A DNA stretch of 64,000 nt from Breoghania sp. (GCF_963674635.1 NZ_OY771475.1:992001-1056000), one strand, 5' to 3'. Numbered from the stretch's first letter, positions 1 to 9,815 are shown. Made by a program: numbers and translations. The notes: generated from the sequence alone by a model not told the origin.

Positions 1-7
1 GAGCCGG

Positions 8-448
8 TCAGGCCCGGATCACTTCGGAGAGGGCTTCAATCGCAAGGCGATAGCCCGTGGCGCCAAATCCGCAGATCACGCCATAAGCTACAGGCGATAC
101 ATAGGAATGATGGCGAAATGCGTCCCGAGCATGAATATTGCTCAGATGAACTTCGACTGTCGGAATGTCAGCGGTGGTGATGGCATCGCGGATTGCGACG
201 GAGGTGTGGGTGTAGGCAGCAGGATTGATGATCAAACCTTGCGCCACATCGCCCGCTTCCTGAATCCAGTCGACCAGCATGCCTTCGAAATTGGTCTGCC
301 GGAACTCGATGTCGAAACCGATGTCCTCGGCCGTTTCCCGGCACATCCTCTCGATATCGCCGAGCGTCGTATGTCCGTAGACATCGGGCTCGCGAGTGCC
401 GAGCCTGTTGAGGTTCGGCCCGTTCAGGATAAACAAGGCTGACGCCAT
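8..448 (-). CDS. aroQ: 3-dehydroquinate dehydratase, type II
   Basis: This 146-residue protein removes water from 3-dehydroquinate to give 3-dehydroshikimate, the third step of the cytoplasmic shikimate pathway. Family residues are visible: NGPNLNRLG at residues 9-17, the catalytic Tyr in VYGH near residue 24, NPAAYTH at 75-81 with the catalytic His, and EVHLSN at 99-104. The length is normal for a type II enzyme. I chose the ATG at 448 because GGGGAG lies just upstream; an extension to 526 would add a tail not seen in the family. In many alphaproteobacteria accB-accC follow aroQ; that would lie beyond the left edge. Confidence 0.95.
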   Translation of the reverse strand: MASALFILNGPNLNRLGTREPDVYGHTTLGDIERMCRETAEDIGFDIEFRQTNFEGMLVDWIQEAGDVAQGLIINPAAYTHTSVAIRDAITTADIPTVEVHLSNIHARDAFRHHSYVSPVAYGVICGFGATGYRLAIEALSEVIRA

Positions 449-878
449 TCGCTCCCCATAGCACCGCCTCAAACGCGGACCTGCCGCGCCAAGGCCGATT
501 ATGTGCTTTTGCCTGACTTCATGCATCGTGAGGCGGAGGAAGGGCCCGCCCTATATCGCAGTCCCGCCTCTTATATTTGTTCATGGGGTGCAGGAAAACC
601 CCCTTGCACGCTTTGTAGGCGGCTACAGTCCGGGCAGGCGGGAAAAAACGCATCGACGACCCTCAAGGAGCGGTCTTTCGACCTGGAAAGAGCGAATTCG
701 AGCGGATTGCGACGGGAAAAACCGGGCCTGGAACCGATATGTCACAGAAAAGCGGGCCTGGTGTGATTCCTTGGAAGGCTCGGTCGACGTTCGTCCGCCT
801 GACCCGCCGAAAACGCAAAACGGGCGACGTTTTCACGCCGCCCGCTGAGAGCTTTCCGGTCCGGTCAGCGCTGCAAAT
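449..878. other. Intergenic gap with no gene seen
   Basis: This 430-base stretch lies between two minus-strand genes. Short open frames in it have no family-like content. It holds a probable terminator for the upstream DsbA-like gene near 811-844 and presumably the promoter of aroQ, for which I see no clear boxes. Confidence 0.5.
811..844 (-). terminator. Rho-independent-like terminator after the DsbA-like gene
   Basis: On the minus strand a CGGGCG/CGCCCG stem (839-844 with 821-826) encloses a 12-base loop and is followed by TTTTGCGTTT (820-811). It sits about 35 bases past the stop of the DsbA-like gene. Confidence 0.6.
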
Positions 879-1664
879 TCAGCAGCTGGTGGAGCCGCAT
901 TCGCGCACGGCCTTGATCTTGGCGCGCAGCTCGTCAAAGCCCACTGCGCCGAACACCACTTCGTCGCCCACCACATAGGCCGGGGTGCCGGTCAGGCCCA
1001 GTGTCTTTGCAAGCCCATAGGCTTCCTCGATCGTGGCGCCAACTTCCGGGTCCTTCAGGGCAGCGGCCAGGATATCATCCTCGATGCCGATCTCCTTGGC
1101 TGCCTCGATGGCCTTGGAGCCGTTCGCCCGGCCCTTGGATGTCATCAGCTTGTCGTGGAACGCAGCGTAGCTCTCGGGCGCAACAAGGTTGACGGCCGCC
1201 GCCACATGCGCGGCCTCCACGGAAGGCTGGCCCAGCACGGGGAATTCCTTCAAGACCACACGCAGGTTCGGGTCTTCCGCGATCAGCCGGTTCATGTCCC
1301 CGTGAGCACGTTTGCAGTAGCCACAGTTGTAGTCCATGAACTCCACAAGCGTGACGTCGCCTTCCGGATTGCCGAGCACGGCCTGACGGGTGGAGTTGAA
1401 CAGGATCGATTCGTTGTCGGAGATTTGCGCGATACGCTGCTTCTTCTCCGCTTCGGCCTGACGGCGCTCAAGCTCGTAAAAGGCGTCCCGGATGACTTCC
1501 GGGTTGTCGAGCAGATAGGTGCGAATGAACGCGCCGCTGACGGGGGCTTGCGCGGTGGCGACCGTGGGAGTGGCGCTGCGCATCGCCTGAATGGCGACGA
1601 GAGAAGGCGCGGCAGCGAAGACGATGCCTGCAACGAATGCCACGATACGGCCGGGGGTGATCAT
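879..1664 (-). CDS. DsbA-family thiol:disulfide oxidoreductase (DsbA/ScsC-like)
   Basis: This is a 261-residue secreted thioredoxin-fold protein. It has an N-terminal hydrophobic segment (about residues 7-26, signal or anchor), a helical linker with an LERRQAEAEKKQR stretch, then the redox domain with CGYC at residues 114-117 and a TGTPAYVVGD cis-proline loop near 232. The family oxidises or isomerises disulfides in periplasmic proteins. The ATG at 1664 has AGGAAAG upstream, and a longer frame to 1799 adds no recognisable sequence. The linker resembles the DsbA/ScsC group often found beside M48 proteases in alphaproteobacteria. Its substrate is unknown. Confidence 0.88.
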   Translation of the reverse strand: MITPGRIVAFVAGIVFAAAPSLVAIQAMRSATPTVATAQAPVSGAFIRTYLLDNPEVIRDAFYELERRQAEAEKKQRIAQISDNESILFNSTRQAVLGNPEGDVTLVEFMDYNCGYCKRAHGDMNRLIAEDPNLRVVLKEFPVLGQPSVEAAHVAAAVNLVAPESYAAFHDKLMTSKGRANGSKAIEAAKEIGIEDDILAAALKDPEVGATIEEAYGLAKTLGLTGTPAYVVGDEVVFGAVGFDELRAKIKAVRECGSTSC

Positions 1665-1872
1665 GTGTGCTTCTTTCCTGCTGGATCGTTTTTCGATCAG
1701 GAGCGTGGTCGGCGTGACGCCCAGGGCGTCCGGGCCATTTATAGTCTCGTTGGAGACTTGAAGGCTATCTCCGCCGAGGTCAATTGCCCGTGCGCTCACA
1801 TTTTACGTGTGGCATCACGCTTTCGTGCCCTGCCGAGGGCAATGCGCGATGTCGCTGCAAGCTTATGCCCGT

Positions 1873-3387
1873 TTAGCGGTTTCCCAGATTGGGCGGCTTG
1901 TAGGAGATGATGTCATCGGCCTGCAGCCATTCCGGTGAGCCGCGCTTCAATCTTTTTTGAGCGCGCGCCGCGAATTTCCGGGCGGTCTGGAAATCGCCTG
2001 CGAGCATCATGCTCTTGGCGGTGGCGACATCGGCAAGAGCAGGGTTGCCGCGCCGCGCCTCGGCGATGGCGAGTTGCGAATAGGCCAGGGGGGAGTTCGG
2101 CTCCTGCCGCAAACCGGCGCGCAACAATGAGACCGCCTTGTTCAGATTGGCATTGTTGCCGGTTGCCACCAGCGCGTAGCCGAGCCAGATCTTCATCAAC
2201 CCTTCATGCGGCGCGTGGGCGACCGCCTTTTCAAAGGCGGATACCGACGCCCCCGGATTGCCGGATTCAATCAGGGCCTGCCCCTTCAGCTCCCAGAAAT
2301 AGGGGTTATTCGGCTGGGCCTTAATCAATCCGTCAATGGCGCGCTGAGCGTCGCGCGGATTGCCCCGCTGCATGGTGACGATGGCGCGGGCATAGCGGGC
2401 AGGAAGGCTGGTGCCATTGCCGTAGGTGCGGGCAACCGCGCCCTGACTGCCAGCGAAGGCAAGCAGCTTCGCGCGGGCGAGATCGTGGCGCGCCTGCAGC
2501 TCCGGCGGATCCTTCTTGTCGAAATATTTGCTCTTCTTCGCGAGGTTCTCCAGCATCGACACACGCTCGCGGGCCATCGGGTGGCTCTGGACATAGGGGT
2601 CTGCGTGGCGGGCTGCGAAAAGCTGTTGATCGGCAAGGCGTTTGAACGTGTCCAACATGCCCTTGGGCGATTGATGCGTGGCGTTCAGATACTTGATGGC
2701 GGATCGGTCGGCGGTCGCTTCTTCGGTGCGCTGATAGGCGAGAAGGGACCGCTGGGCCATGCCCATGCCCAGACCAAGCGCGGCTCCGCCGCCCTGGCCG
2801 AGGCCTCCGGCCCCCGAAGATGCGCCAGCAACGATCGCGCCTGCACCCAGGATCGTGCCGATGACGGCCATGATCTGCGCATTGGCGGCCGCCTGGCGGA
2901 GACGCACAAGGTGATTGCCCGCGATATGGCCGACTTCATGCGCGATGACGCCGATCACTTCATTCGGCGTCTTGGCATCGGTAATCACGCCCACATTCAT
3001 GAACATGCGACGGCTGTCGACAACGAAGGCGTTGTAGCTCAGATCATTGACGAGGATGATTTCCAATTGCGTATTGCCGAGCCCCGCCGCGCGCAGGATG
3101 GGGGCCGCATAATCGCGCAACAGGTTCTCCACCTCCGCATCGCGCACGAGCGGAAGGCGTCGACGTTGCTGCGCTTCGGCCGCGATGGGCGCGATCGCCT
3201 GAAACGCAATCATCCCGGCAAAGCCGGCCGAGGCGACCCGTTTCAGAGGATGTGGGGGATTTGATCGGCCTGCACGATCTTCAATCTTTGCGTGGGGAAT
3301 CCGGCGCTCTGCGGGAGAAGAGAGCGGTTGGGTTGCGGCTCCGCGCTGGAACAACCGGCTAATCTGCGCTAGGGGACGGATATTCAC
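1873..3387 (-). CDS. M48 family metalloprotease with TPR-like C-terminus (BepA-like)
   Basis: This protein of about 504 residues belongs to the periplasmic BepA/YfgC type of zinc protease. HEVGHIAGNH near residue 150 carries the zinc-binding HExxH, and a TEEATADRSA segment further on supplies the third ligand. The second half has helical TPR-like repeats (for example NPYFWELKGQALIESGNPGASVSAFEKA). An N-terminal hydrophobic stretch ending in AEAQ suggests export. In E. coli BepA helps assemble or degrade outer-membrane proteins such as LptD; the same role is inferred here. I prefer the GTG at 3387 because GGAGG lies 9 bases upstream; the ATG at 3396 abuts that site. Confidence 0.88.
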   Translation of the reverse strand: MNIRPLAQISRLFQRGAATQPLSSPAERRIPHAKIEDRAGRSNPPHPLKRVASAGFAGMIAFQAIAPIAAEAQQRRRLPLVRDAEVENLLRDYAAPILRAAGLGNTQLEIILVNDLSYNAFVVDSRRMFMNVGVITDAKTPNEVIGVIAHEVGHIAGNHLVRLRQAAANAQIMAVIGTILGAGAIVAGASSGAGGLGQGGGAALGLGMGMAQRSLLAYQRTEEATADRSAIKYLNATHQSPKGMLDTFKRLADQQLFAARHADPYVQSHPMARERVSMLENLAKKSKYFDKKDPPELQARHDLARAKLLAFAGSQGAVARTYGNGTSLPARYARAIVTMQRGNPRDAQRAIDGLIKAQPNNPYFWELKGQALIESGNPGASVSAFEKAVAHAPHEGLMKIWLGYALVATGNNANLNKAVSLLRAGLRQEPNSPLAYSQLAIAEARRGNPALADVATAKSMMLAGDFQTARKFAARAQKRLKRGSPEWLQADDIISYKPPNLGNR

Positions 3388-3532
3388 GCGCTGCATCCTC
3401 CGTGGTGGGCTTGCGGTGAGGGTAGGTGAGCCGCATGACCCGGGTCAACCGCCCGAAAACAACTCGTGAATACGGCAAATCAACGGCGTTTGGGCGGATC
3501 GCTCCCGCGCTGCAACCAAGGAGTTTGAACCT

Positions 3533-4687
3533 TTGACCATCAAAGCCTCTCTTCGCTCCGGGGTCGAACCGTTCCTGGCGATGGACGTTCTGGAAGAGGC
3601 CAGTCGCAGAGAGGCTGCGGGCGATACCATCGTCCATATGGAAATCGGGCAGCCCGGCGCTCGCGCGCCCTCGACCGTGGTCGCGGCCGCGCAGGCCGCA
3701 TTGGCGGAGGGCCGCTTCGGCTACACCGAAGCGCGCGGCATTCGCCCCTTGCGCGAGCGGATTGCCCGCCATTACCGCAAGACCTATGGCGTCGATATTC
3801 CCGAAAGCCGCGTCATGGTCACCACAGGTTCCTCCGGTGCGTTCAATCTTGCCTTTCTGGGTGCCTTTGACCCCGGCGATCGCATCGCGCTGACCGCGCC
3901 CGGCTATCCGGCCTATCGCAATATCCTGCGCGCGCTGGGCCTTGAGCCGGTGGAGATCCCCGTGGGCCCCGATACGCGCTGGGTTCTCACGCCGGAGCTT
4001 CTTGAAAAGGCGCATCGCGAAGCGCCGATCCGCGGCGTCCTCGTGGCGAGCCCGGGAAATCCGACCGGAACGATGATGCAGCCAGATGCCTTGAAGGCGT
4101 TGTGCGAAACGGCACGCGATCTCGGCATCACCTTCATTTCCGACGAGATCTATCACGGCCTCGTCTATGAAGGAGAAACGGCCAGCGCCCTGCAATACTG
4201 GGACGATGCCATCGTTGTGAACAGCTTCTCCAAGTATTACTGCATGACTGGCTGGCGCATCGGATGGATGATCCTGCCGGAAAGCCTAGTGCGGCCCGTG
4301 GAAAGGATCGCCCAGAGCCTCGTCATCTGCCCGCCCGACATCTCCCAACGCGCAGGGCTGGCCGCCTTTGACGCCACTGGGGAACTGGAGGTGGTGAAGG
4401 CCGGCTATGCCAGCAACCGGGCCCTGCTTTTGGACAGGTTGCCCAAGATCGGGTTCAACGAACTCCTGCCCGTCGACGGGGCCTTTTATGTCTATGCAGG
4501 CGTGCGCTCCTTCACGAACGACTCCATGGATTTCGCAAAGCGCATGCTGGCGGAAGCGGGGGTGGCGACAACGCCGGGCGCGGATTTCGATCATGAGCGC
4601 GGCAATGGCTATATCCGCTTCTCGTTTGCCGGGTCCCATGAAGACATGGAACTCGCCACAACGCGTCTGAAGGACTGGCTTGGCTAA
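3533..4687 (+). CDS. Pyridoxal-phosphate aminotransferase, class I/II
   Basis: This 384-residue fold-type I aminotransferase has the PLP-binding set in order: NPTG at 176-179, DEIYHGL at 204-210 and SFSKYYCMTGWRIGW with the Schiff-base lysine at residue 234. The family transfers the amino group of an amino acid to a 2-oxo acid; the substrate cannot be read from sequence. The start is a TTG at 3533 preceded by AAGGAG at 3518-3523. The gene is transcribed divergently from the M48 protease and converges on rne across a shared terminator. Confidence 0.9.
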   Translation: MTIKASLRSGVEPFLAMDVLEEASRREAAGDTIVHMEIGQPGARAPSTVVAAAQAALAEGRFGYTEARGIRPLRERIARHYRKTYGVDIPESRVMVTTGSSGAFNLAFLGAFDPGDRIALTAPGYPAYRNILRALGLEPVEIPVGPDTRWVLTPELLEKAHREAPIRGVLVASPGNPTGTMMQPDALKALCETARDLGITFISDEIYHGLVYEGETASALQYWDDAIVVNSFSKYYCMTGWRIGWMILPESLVRPVERIAQSLVICPPDISQRAGLAAFDATGELEVVKAGYASNRALLLDRLPKIGFNELLPVDGAFYVYAGVRSFTNDSMDFAKRMLAEAGVATTPGADFDHERGNGYIRFSFAGSHEDMELATTRLKDWLG

Positions 4688-4719
4688 CAAAGCTCCATCC
4701 AGTCTTCGAGCAGCGCATT

Positions 4720-4755
4720 AAAAAAGGCGGCCAACTGGCCGCCTTTCTTGTTTCT
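4720..4755. terminator. Bidirectional rho-independent terminator between the aminotransferase gene and rne
   Basis: A perfect 7-bp GGCGGCC/GGCCGCC stem (4726-4732 and 4737-4743) with an AACT loop is flanked by AAAAAA on the left and a T-rich tract on the right. It can therefore work in both directions between these convergent genes. Confidence 0.85.
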
Positions 4756-4774
4756 TCGAAAATCAAAGGTTCGA

Positions 4775-7498
4775 TCAGAAGAACGAACCGCGCTGCCACC
4801 ATCCGGAGCGCTTGCGCGGCTTTTCCTCTTCCGAGCCGGCAGCCTTCGGCGCATCGCTCTCGGCCGCTGCGGGTTCGGGTTCCTTCGTCGGCTCGGCCTC
4901 GGGCTCTGCCGCGACTTCCGACTGAGCTTCAATCTCGTCGTCGGCAGAGCCTTCTTCGGTCGCCTTGACCTCCTCGGCAGGAGCTTCGGTGTCGCTCTCC
5001 TCGGATGCCGTTTCCACGGCCGAGGTGTCCTCGGTCTTTTCAATGGCAGGCGTCGGGGCCTCCCCGAAGCCTGGGGTCTTGTCTTCCGCAGCTTCATCAG
5101 AAGCCGTGGCTGGCGAAACCGCGTCTGGCGAAGCTGCCTCAGGCGCATCCGTTGTGAGGGCCGCGGCGTTGACCTCGCCTGCGTCCGTCGCAGTTTCAAC
5201 CTCGGCAGGCTCTGCTACGGTTTCCGCAGGCTGGGCTACGGCTTCCTCTGCGACGGGCTGTTCGCTCTGAGCGCCTTCCGACGCGCTTTCGTCATCTGCG
5301 CCATCGGAACTGGTCTTCTCGCCGTCCTCAGAGCCCTCGGCAGAGGCCTGCTCCTCGCGATTGCGGCGACCGCGACGTCCCCCCCGGCGACCACGGCGAC
5401 GCTTGCGGCGGTTTTCACCGTCTCCATCCCCGTTTTCATCATCGCCGTCGGAAGCGGCTTCGCCCGCGTCTGCGGACTTTTCATCGCCGCCCTCGGCCTC
5501 ATCGGACGTTTCGCGGTTGTCCTGATCGTCATTGTTGTTGCGACGCCGACGGCGCCGGCGGCGCTTGGAACGTCCGCCTTCCTCAGAGCGTGCGGCTTCC
5601 TCGGCTTCTTCCGCTTCCTCTTCCTCAGCGCGCACCGCAGCCTCATCCGCAGCGGCCTCTGCGTCATCATCAATGTCCAGCATGATGGTGTCAGGCTGCA
5701 CGATGGTCGGAGCCGGAGGGGCATTGGGATCGCGCACGACAGGTTCGCCACGCTCCAGCACGAAATGCTGGGTGCCGATGTCGTCGCTTGCCGAAATGGT
5801 GATGTTCAGGCCGAAACGCTGCTCCAGCTCCATCAGGTGATGGCGCTTCTGGTTCAGGATGTAGAGGGCGACAGCCGGCTGCGTCTTGACGGTCAGGTGA
5901 TGATCGGAGTGGCGCAGCAGGTGATCTTCCAGCGCACGCAGCACATGAAGGGCCACGGATTCCACGGACCGGATCATGCCGGAGCCGCGGCAGTGTGGGC
6001 AAAGCTCGGTGGAGCTTTCCAGCACACCGGTGCGGATGCGCTGACGCGACATTTCCAGAAGGCCGAAATGGGAGATGCGGCCAACCTGGATGCGGGCGCG
6101 GTCGGACTTCAGGCAGTCCTTCATGCGCTTTTCGACCGCCCGGTTGTTCCGGTTCTCTTCCATGTCGATGAAGTCGATGACAATCAGGCCCGCCAAATCG
6201 CGCAGGCGGAGCTGACGTGCGACTTCCTCGGCCGCTTCCAGGTTCGTCTGGGTGGCCGTGTCCTCGATATTGTGTTCGCGCGTCGACTTGCCGGAGTTCA
6301 CGTCGATGGCAACCAGAGCCTCGGTCTGGTTGATGACGATGTAACCGCCAGACTTCAGGGTGACCTGCGGCGAGAACATCGCATCAAGCTGCGGCTCGAT
6401 ACCATAGCGCGTGAAGACCGGCGTCGTGGAGCGGTAGGGCTGAACGTTCTTGGCATGGCTCGGCATGAGCATGCGCATGAAGTCCTTCGCCTCGCGGTAG
6501 CCGTCCTCTCCGGAGACCAGAACCTGATCGATGTCTTTGTTGTAAAGGTCACGGATCGAGCGCTTGATCAGGCTTCCTTCCTCATAGACGAGGCAGGGGG
6601 CGATGGAGCGCAGGGTCAGATCGCGGACGTTTTCCCAAAGGCGCAGCAGGTATTCGAAGTCGCGCTTGACTTCCGACTTCGTGCGGCTGGCGCCAGCGGT
6701 GCGCAGAATGACGCCCATGCCTTCCGGCACATCCAGCTCGCTCGCAATGGACTTGAGGCGCTTGCGGTCCTGAACGGAGGTGATCTTGCGCGAAATGCCG
6801 CCACCGCGCGCCGTGTTCGGCATCAGCACCGAATAGCGACCGGCAAGCGACAGATAGGTGGTGAGCGCCGCACCCTTGTTGCCGCGTTCTTCCTTGACGA
6901 CCTGAACAAGCAGCACCTGACGGCGCTTGATCACTTCCTGGATCTTGTACTGGCGCCGATTCTGGCGTTCACGGCGCACAGGCACTTCTTCCATGGCGTC
7001 TTCCGCGCCAACGGATTCCACCTGGTCTTCGCCCTCGTCGTCGCCATCGCCCTTGGAAGAGGCCTTGGAGACGTCGTCACCATCCTCGTCGTCGCCATCG
7101 GCGTCGTCGACGTTTTCATCTTGCGCGTCGTCGTCGCTGGCCTCGACCTTCTTGGACACCTTCGCGCCACGCTTGCGCCGCGCGGGGGCCGCCTCGGCCA
7201 CCTCTTCCTCGGCTTCCGCCTCCTCCTCAAACAGCGCCTTACGGTCCGCCAAGGGGATCTGGTAGAAATCGGGGTGTATTTCCGAGAAGGCGAGGAAGCC
7301 GTGACGGTTCCCGCCGTAATCGACAAAGGCGGCCTGCAGGGACGGCTCGACCCGTGTGACTTTCGCCAGATAAATATTACCGCGAAGCTGCTTTCTGTTC
7401 GCCGCTTCGAAATCGAATTCTTCTACGCGATTGCCGCGCACCACGACGACCCGGGTCTCTTCCGGGTGCGCCGAATCGATGAGCATCTTGTTTGCCAT
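4775..7498 (-). CDS. rne: Ribonuclease E/G family endoribonuclease (RNase E)
   Basis: This 907-residue enzyme starts mRNA decay and processes rRNA and tRNA precursors. The catalytic half has an N-terminal S1 domain (MANKMLIDSAHPEETRVVVV onward), the metal-binding IDVNSGKST and DLAGLIVIDFIDME segments, and the Zn-link CPHCRGSG. A long acidic insertion (about residues 90-180) interrupts the S1 region, as in other alphaproteobacterial RNase E proteins. The C-terminal half is disordered, with an Arg-rich block RRRRRRRRNNN and long Glu/Ala tracts. The protein ends in RSGWWQRGSFF; a GWW motif at this place in Caulobacter RNase E binds PNPase, so a degradosome contact is likely. A leader of about 0.9 kb lies upstream. 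Confidence 0.96.
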   Translation of the reverse strand: MANKMLIDSAHPEETRVVVVRGNRVEEFDFEAANRKQLRGNIYLAKVTRVEPSLQAAFVDYGGNRHGFLAFSEIHPDFYQIPLADRKALFEEEAEAEEEVAEAAPARRKRGAKVSKKVEASDDDAQDENVDDADGDDEDGDDVSKASSKGDGDDEGEDQVESVGAEDAMEEVPVRRERQNRRQYKIQEVIKRRQVLLVQVVKEERGNKGAALTTYLSLAGRYSVLMPNTARGGGISRKITSVQDRKRLKSIASELDVPEGMGVILRTAGASRTKSEVKRDFEYLLRLWENVRDLTLRSIAPCLVYEEGSLIKRSIRDLYNKDIDQVLVSGEDGYREAKDFMRMLMPSHAKNVQPYRSTTPVFTRYGIEPQLDAMFSPQVTLKSGGYIVINQTEALVAIDVNSGKSTREHNIEDTATQTNLEAAEEVARQLRLRDLAGLIVIDFIDMEENRNNRAVEKRMKDCLKSDRARIQVGRISHFGLLEMSRQRIRTGVLESSTELCPHCRGSGMIRSVESVALHVLRALEDHLLRHSDHHLTVKTQPAVALYILNQKRHHLMELEQRFGLNITISASDDIGTQHFVLERGEPVVRDPNAPPAPTIVQPDTIMLDIDDDAEAAADEAAVRAEEEEAEEAEEAARSEEGGRSKRRRRRRRRNNNDDQDNRETSDEAEGGDEKSADAGEAASDGDDENGDGDGENRRKRRRGRRGGRRGRRNREEQASAEGSEDGEKTSSDGADDESASEGAQSEQPVAEEAVAQPAETVAEPAEVETATDAGEVNAAALTTDAPEAASPDAVSPATASDEAAEDKTPGFGEAPTPAIEKTEDTSAVETASEESDTEAPAEEVKATEEGSADDEIEAQSEVAAEPEAEPTKEPEPAAAESDAPKAAGSEEEKPRKRSGWWQRGSFF

Positions 7499-8444
7499 AG
7501 AGGAGGATCTCCACGACCACCGCGTGGAACCGGCGCTGTACGCAGCCGCGTGTCATTTCCGTCCGGATGGTCGCTTGGTTTGTCTTTGTTGAGATGAATG
7601 CTTGTTTCAGACGTTGCGCGCGCCACAGCGGACGGGAAGGCGGCCTTTGACGAGGCGCCTGTCGTCTCTTTTCTGTATTTCGCTTTAGCGCGGTCGCTCA
7701 TCGCAACGCTCTGTGTTTGTCGAATCTACATGCGGCCGACCTCATGCCGGCCAGTCGTCGAATTTCTGCAAGGTCGGCATCGAGCCGACCGAAGGGCCGT
7801 GTCCGGTTTTGCCGCATCCGACACGGAATTCAGTCCGGTGAATTCAGATCACAGACGGTTCAATGTCTGCAAAACGCAGCATTCGCCACTGCCACACGTC
7901 CCGGGCGGTAGGCCGCTTGGGTACAGGCAGAGGACCCTGAAATGCGGGCATTTCGTCTCGAGAAATCGTCTCGCGAAGACGCGCCCCCATCGGGTCCCGT
8001 CCCGAAACGGCGTTCGAGACGGCGGAATCAGTCGCACGTTGACCTAAATCCAACTTGCTCTTTTAAGGACGACTTGTGCGCTTGGCAAGATAAGCCGTGG
8101 TAATAGCTCACGCTGTCGGACAGATGTGCCCCTTTTGATCGCTCCTGGTTGTGGCGCGGGGGGCGATGTCGTGGGCAATAAGCGAAACACCCGGTTAACC
8201 ATGCGCTTATAATGTCCTAATAAGGACAGGTCTGGAATTCGGCTGGCGACGTTGCGGCGCATTCCATTTATCGCCGGACCCGCGTCCTGGCCTTCAATTC
8301 GCCGCAAGATCGGTTTTGCTGGCTGGTCTTGACGCGCTGCAATCCCGTTGCGAAGGGGAGGTGGCTGTGACGGGACTGCGGACGGATGCGAACAGCCCGA
8401 AAGATGAACGATAGAGCTTTGGAACGCGGGAATTGCGACCGAAC
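7499..8444. other. Long divergent intergenic region (rne leader and amiC promoter region)
   Basis: This 946-base stretch separates the divergent rne and amiC genes. No open frame in it looks like a known family. Long 5' leaders are typical of rne, where the enzyme represses its own mRNA in E. coli; a similar leader is inferred here. On the plus strand a TATAAT is present at 8208-8213, followed by the small inverted repeat TCCTAATAAGGA. Confidence 0.5.
8208..8213 (+). promoter_or_regulatory. Candidate -10 box for amiC
   Basis: TATAAT lies about 230 bases before the amiC start. The -35 position has no clear TTGACA match, so this is only a candidate. Confidence 0.3.
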
Positions 8445-9815
8445 ATGAAACTCAAGGCATCCATAATCGCGCTCGGCATCGCAATCTTTGCGAGCCTGTT
8501 GGCGTCTGATCCTGGGGCAGGAGCGGAACCGCGGGCCATCTCGACGGCAAAGGGGCAGGAGGCCGTCGCGGTAACTGGTGCAGGCGGAAAAGATGTCTCC
8601 GCCATCGATCCGACCACAACCGCCGCTATCGATGCCGTCATGGACGAATTGAGAACGGAGACGGATGCGTCGGCCCCAAACGCTGCGCAGGAGACCCCAG
8701 TCACCGCGTCCGGCGCCCGTGTGGCAGGCGATGCCCAGCGTACGCGGTTCATCATCGACCTGAGCCGCTCATTGTCCTTTTCCACCTCTGCCCTCGCATC
8801 GCCCGACCGGGTGATCATCGACATGCCGGAGGTCAGTTTCCAATTGCCGCCCGAGGCGGGTAAAAACGGTCGCGGCCTGGTCAAGGCGTGGCGTTACGGC
8901 CTGATCGCACCTGGAAAGTCCCGCATCGTGCTGGATCTTTCCGCGCCCGCCCGTTTGGACAAATCGTTCGTCCTGCCCGCAATCGATGAGCAGCCCGCGC
9001 GGCTCGTTCTCGATTTCGTCAAGACGACGCGCGAGGCATTCCTGAGTGAATATGAGCGCCCACGGTCGCTGGAGACGGCCGCGCCGAAGGGGGATCGCAA
9101 GGATGTCGGTCCGGATTCCCGCACCCGCCCCATCATCGTCCTGGATCCCGGCCATGGCGGCATCGATACCGGAGCCACCGGTGTCGACGGCATTCACGAG
9201 AAGGTCGTGGTGCTTGAGTTCGCCAAGCTTCTGAAAAAGAAGCTGGAGGAGAAGGGGGCCTACGAGGTTCTGATGACCCGGGATGACGACCGGTTCATTC
9301 CGCTTGCCAAGCGGGTGGAATTCGCGCGCCACGGCGCCGCAGACCTGTTCATATCGATTCATGCCGATTCCGCGCCGCAGCATCATGTGCGCGGGGCAAC
9401 CGTCTATACCCTTTCCGAACGCGCCTCCGACGTTATCGCCGCCGCCCTCGCCACACGCGAGAACAGCTCCGACATCCTGGCAGGAGCAGATCTGGAAGAT
9501 GAGCCGGACGATGTGGCCGATATTCTCATCGATCTGGCCCGGCGCGAGACGAAGAGCTTCTCGATTCTATTTGCGAAAACGCTGGTTTCCGAGTTCGAAA
9601 GTGCGGTCAAGCTGATCAAGAATCCGTGGCGGTCCGCCGGGTTTCGGGTTCTGAAGGCCTATGATGTTCCCTCGGTCCTGGTCGAACTCGGGTACTTGTC
9701 GAACAAGCACGATGAGAGCCTGCTGATGTCTGGCGAGTGGCGCGAGCGGGCTGCGGATGCGTTGGTGGCGAGCGTTGACCGATTCTTCCAGCCGCGGATG
9801 GCTCAGGGGCGGTAG
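8445..9815 (+). CDS. amiC: N-acetylmuramoyl-L-alanine amidase (AMIN + Amidase_3)
   Basis: This secreted protein of about 456 residues cleaves the bond between MurNAc and the peptide stem during septal peptidoglycan splitting. It has a signal peptide (MKLKASIIALGIAIFASLLA), an AMIN-like beta domain (about 95-195) that targets amidases to the division site, and the zinc amidase_3 domain from about 228. Zinc and catalytic residues lie in LDPGHGGIDTG, FISIHADS and VLVELGYLSN. The ATG at 8445 is used because the signal peptide begins there; a TTG at 8433 would add four residues. It precedes a PBP1a gene, a common pairing in this class. The symbol is by domain architecture and could equally be amiA or amiB. 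Confidence 0.92.
   Translation: MKLKASIIALGIAIFASLLASDPGAGAEPRAISTAKGQEAVAVTGAGGKDVSAIDPTTTAAIDAVMDELRTETDASAPNAAQETPVTASGARVAGDAQRTRFIIDLSRSLSFSTSALASPDRVIIDMPEVSFQLPPEAGKNGRGLVKAWRYGLIAPGKSRIVLDLSAPARLDKSFVLPAIDEQPARLVLDFVKTTREAFLSEYERPRSLETAAPKGDRKDVGPDSRTRPIIVLDPGHGGIDTGATGVDGIHEKVVVLEFAKLLKKKLEEKGAYEVLMTRDDDRFIPLAKRVEFARHGAADLFISIHADSAPQHHVRGATVYTLSERASDVIAAALATRENSSDILAGADLEDEPDDVADILIDLARRETKSFSILFAKTLVSEFESAVKLIKNPWRSAGFRVLKAYDVPSVLVELGYLSNKHDESLLMSGEWRERAADALVASVDRFFQPRMAQGR

Noticed and set aside
4748..7597. A 949-codon open frame on the plus strand opposite rne
   Set aside because: It is a low-complexity mirror of the Glu/Ala- and Arg-rich rne codons in GC-rich DNA; rne itself has clear catalytic motifs.
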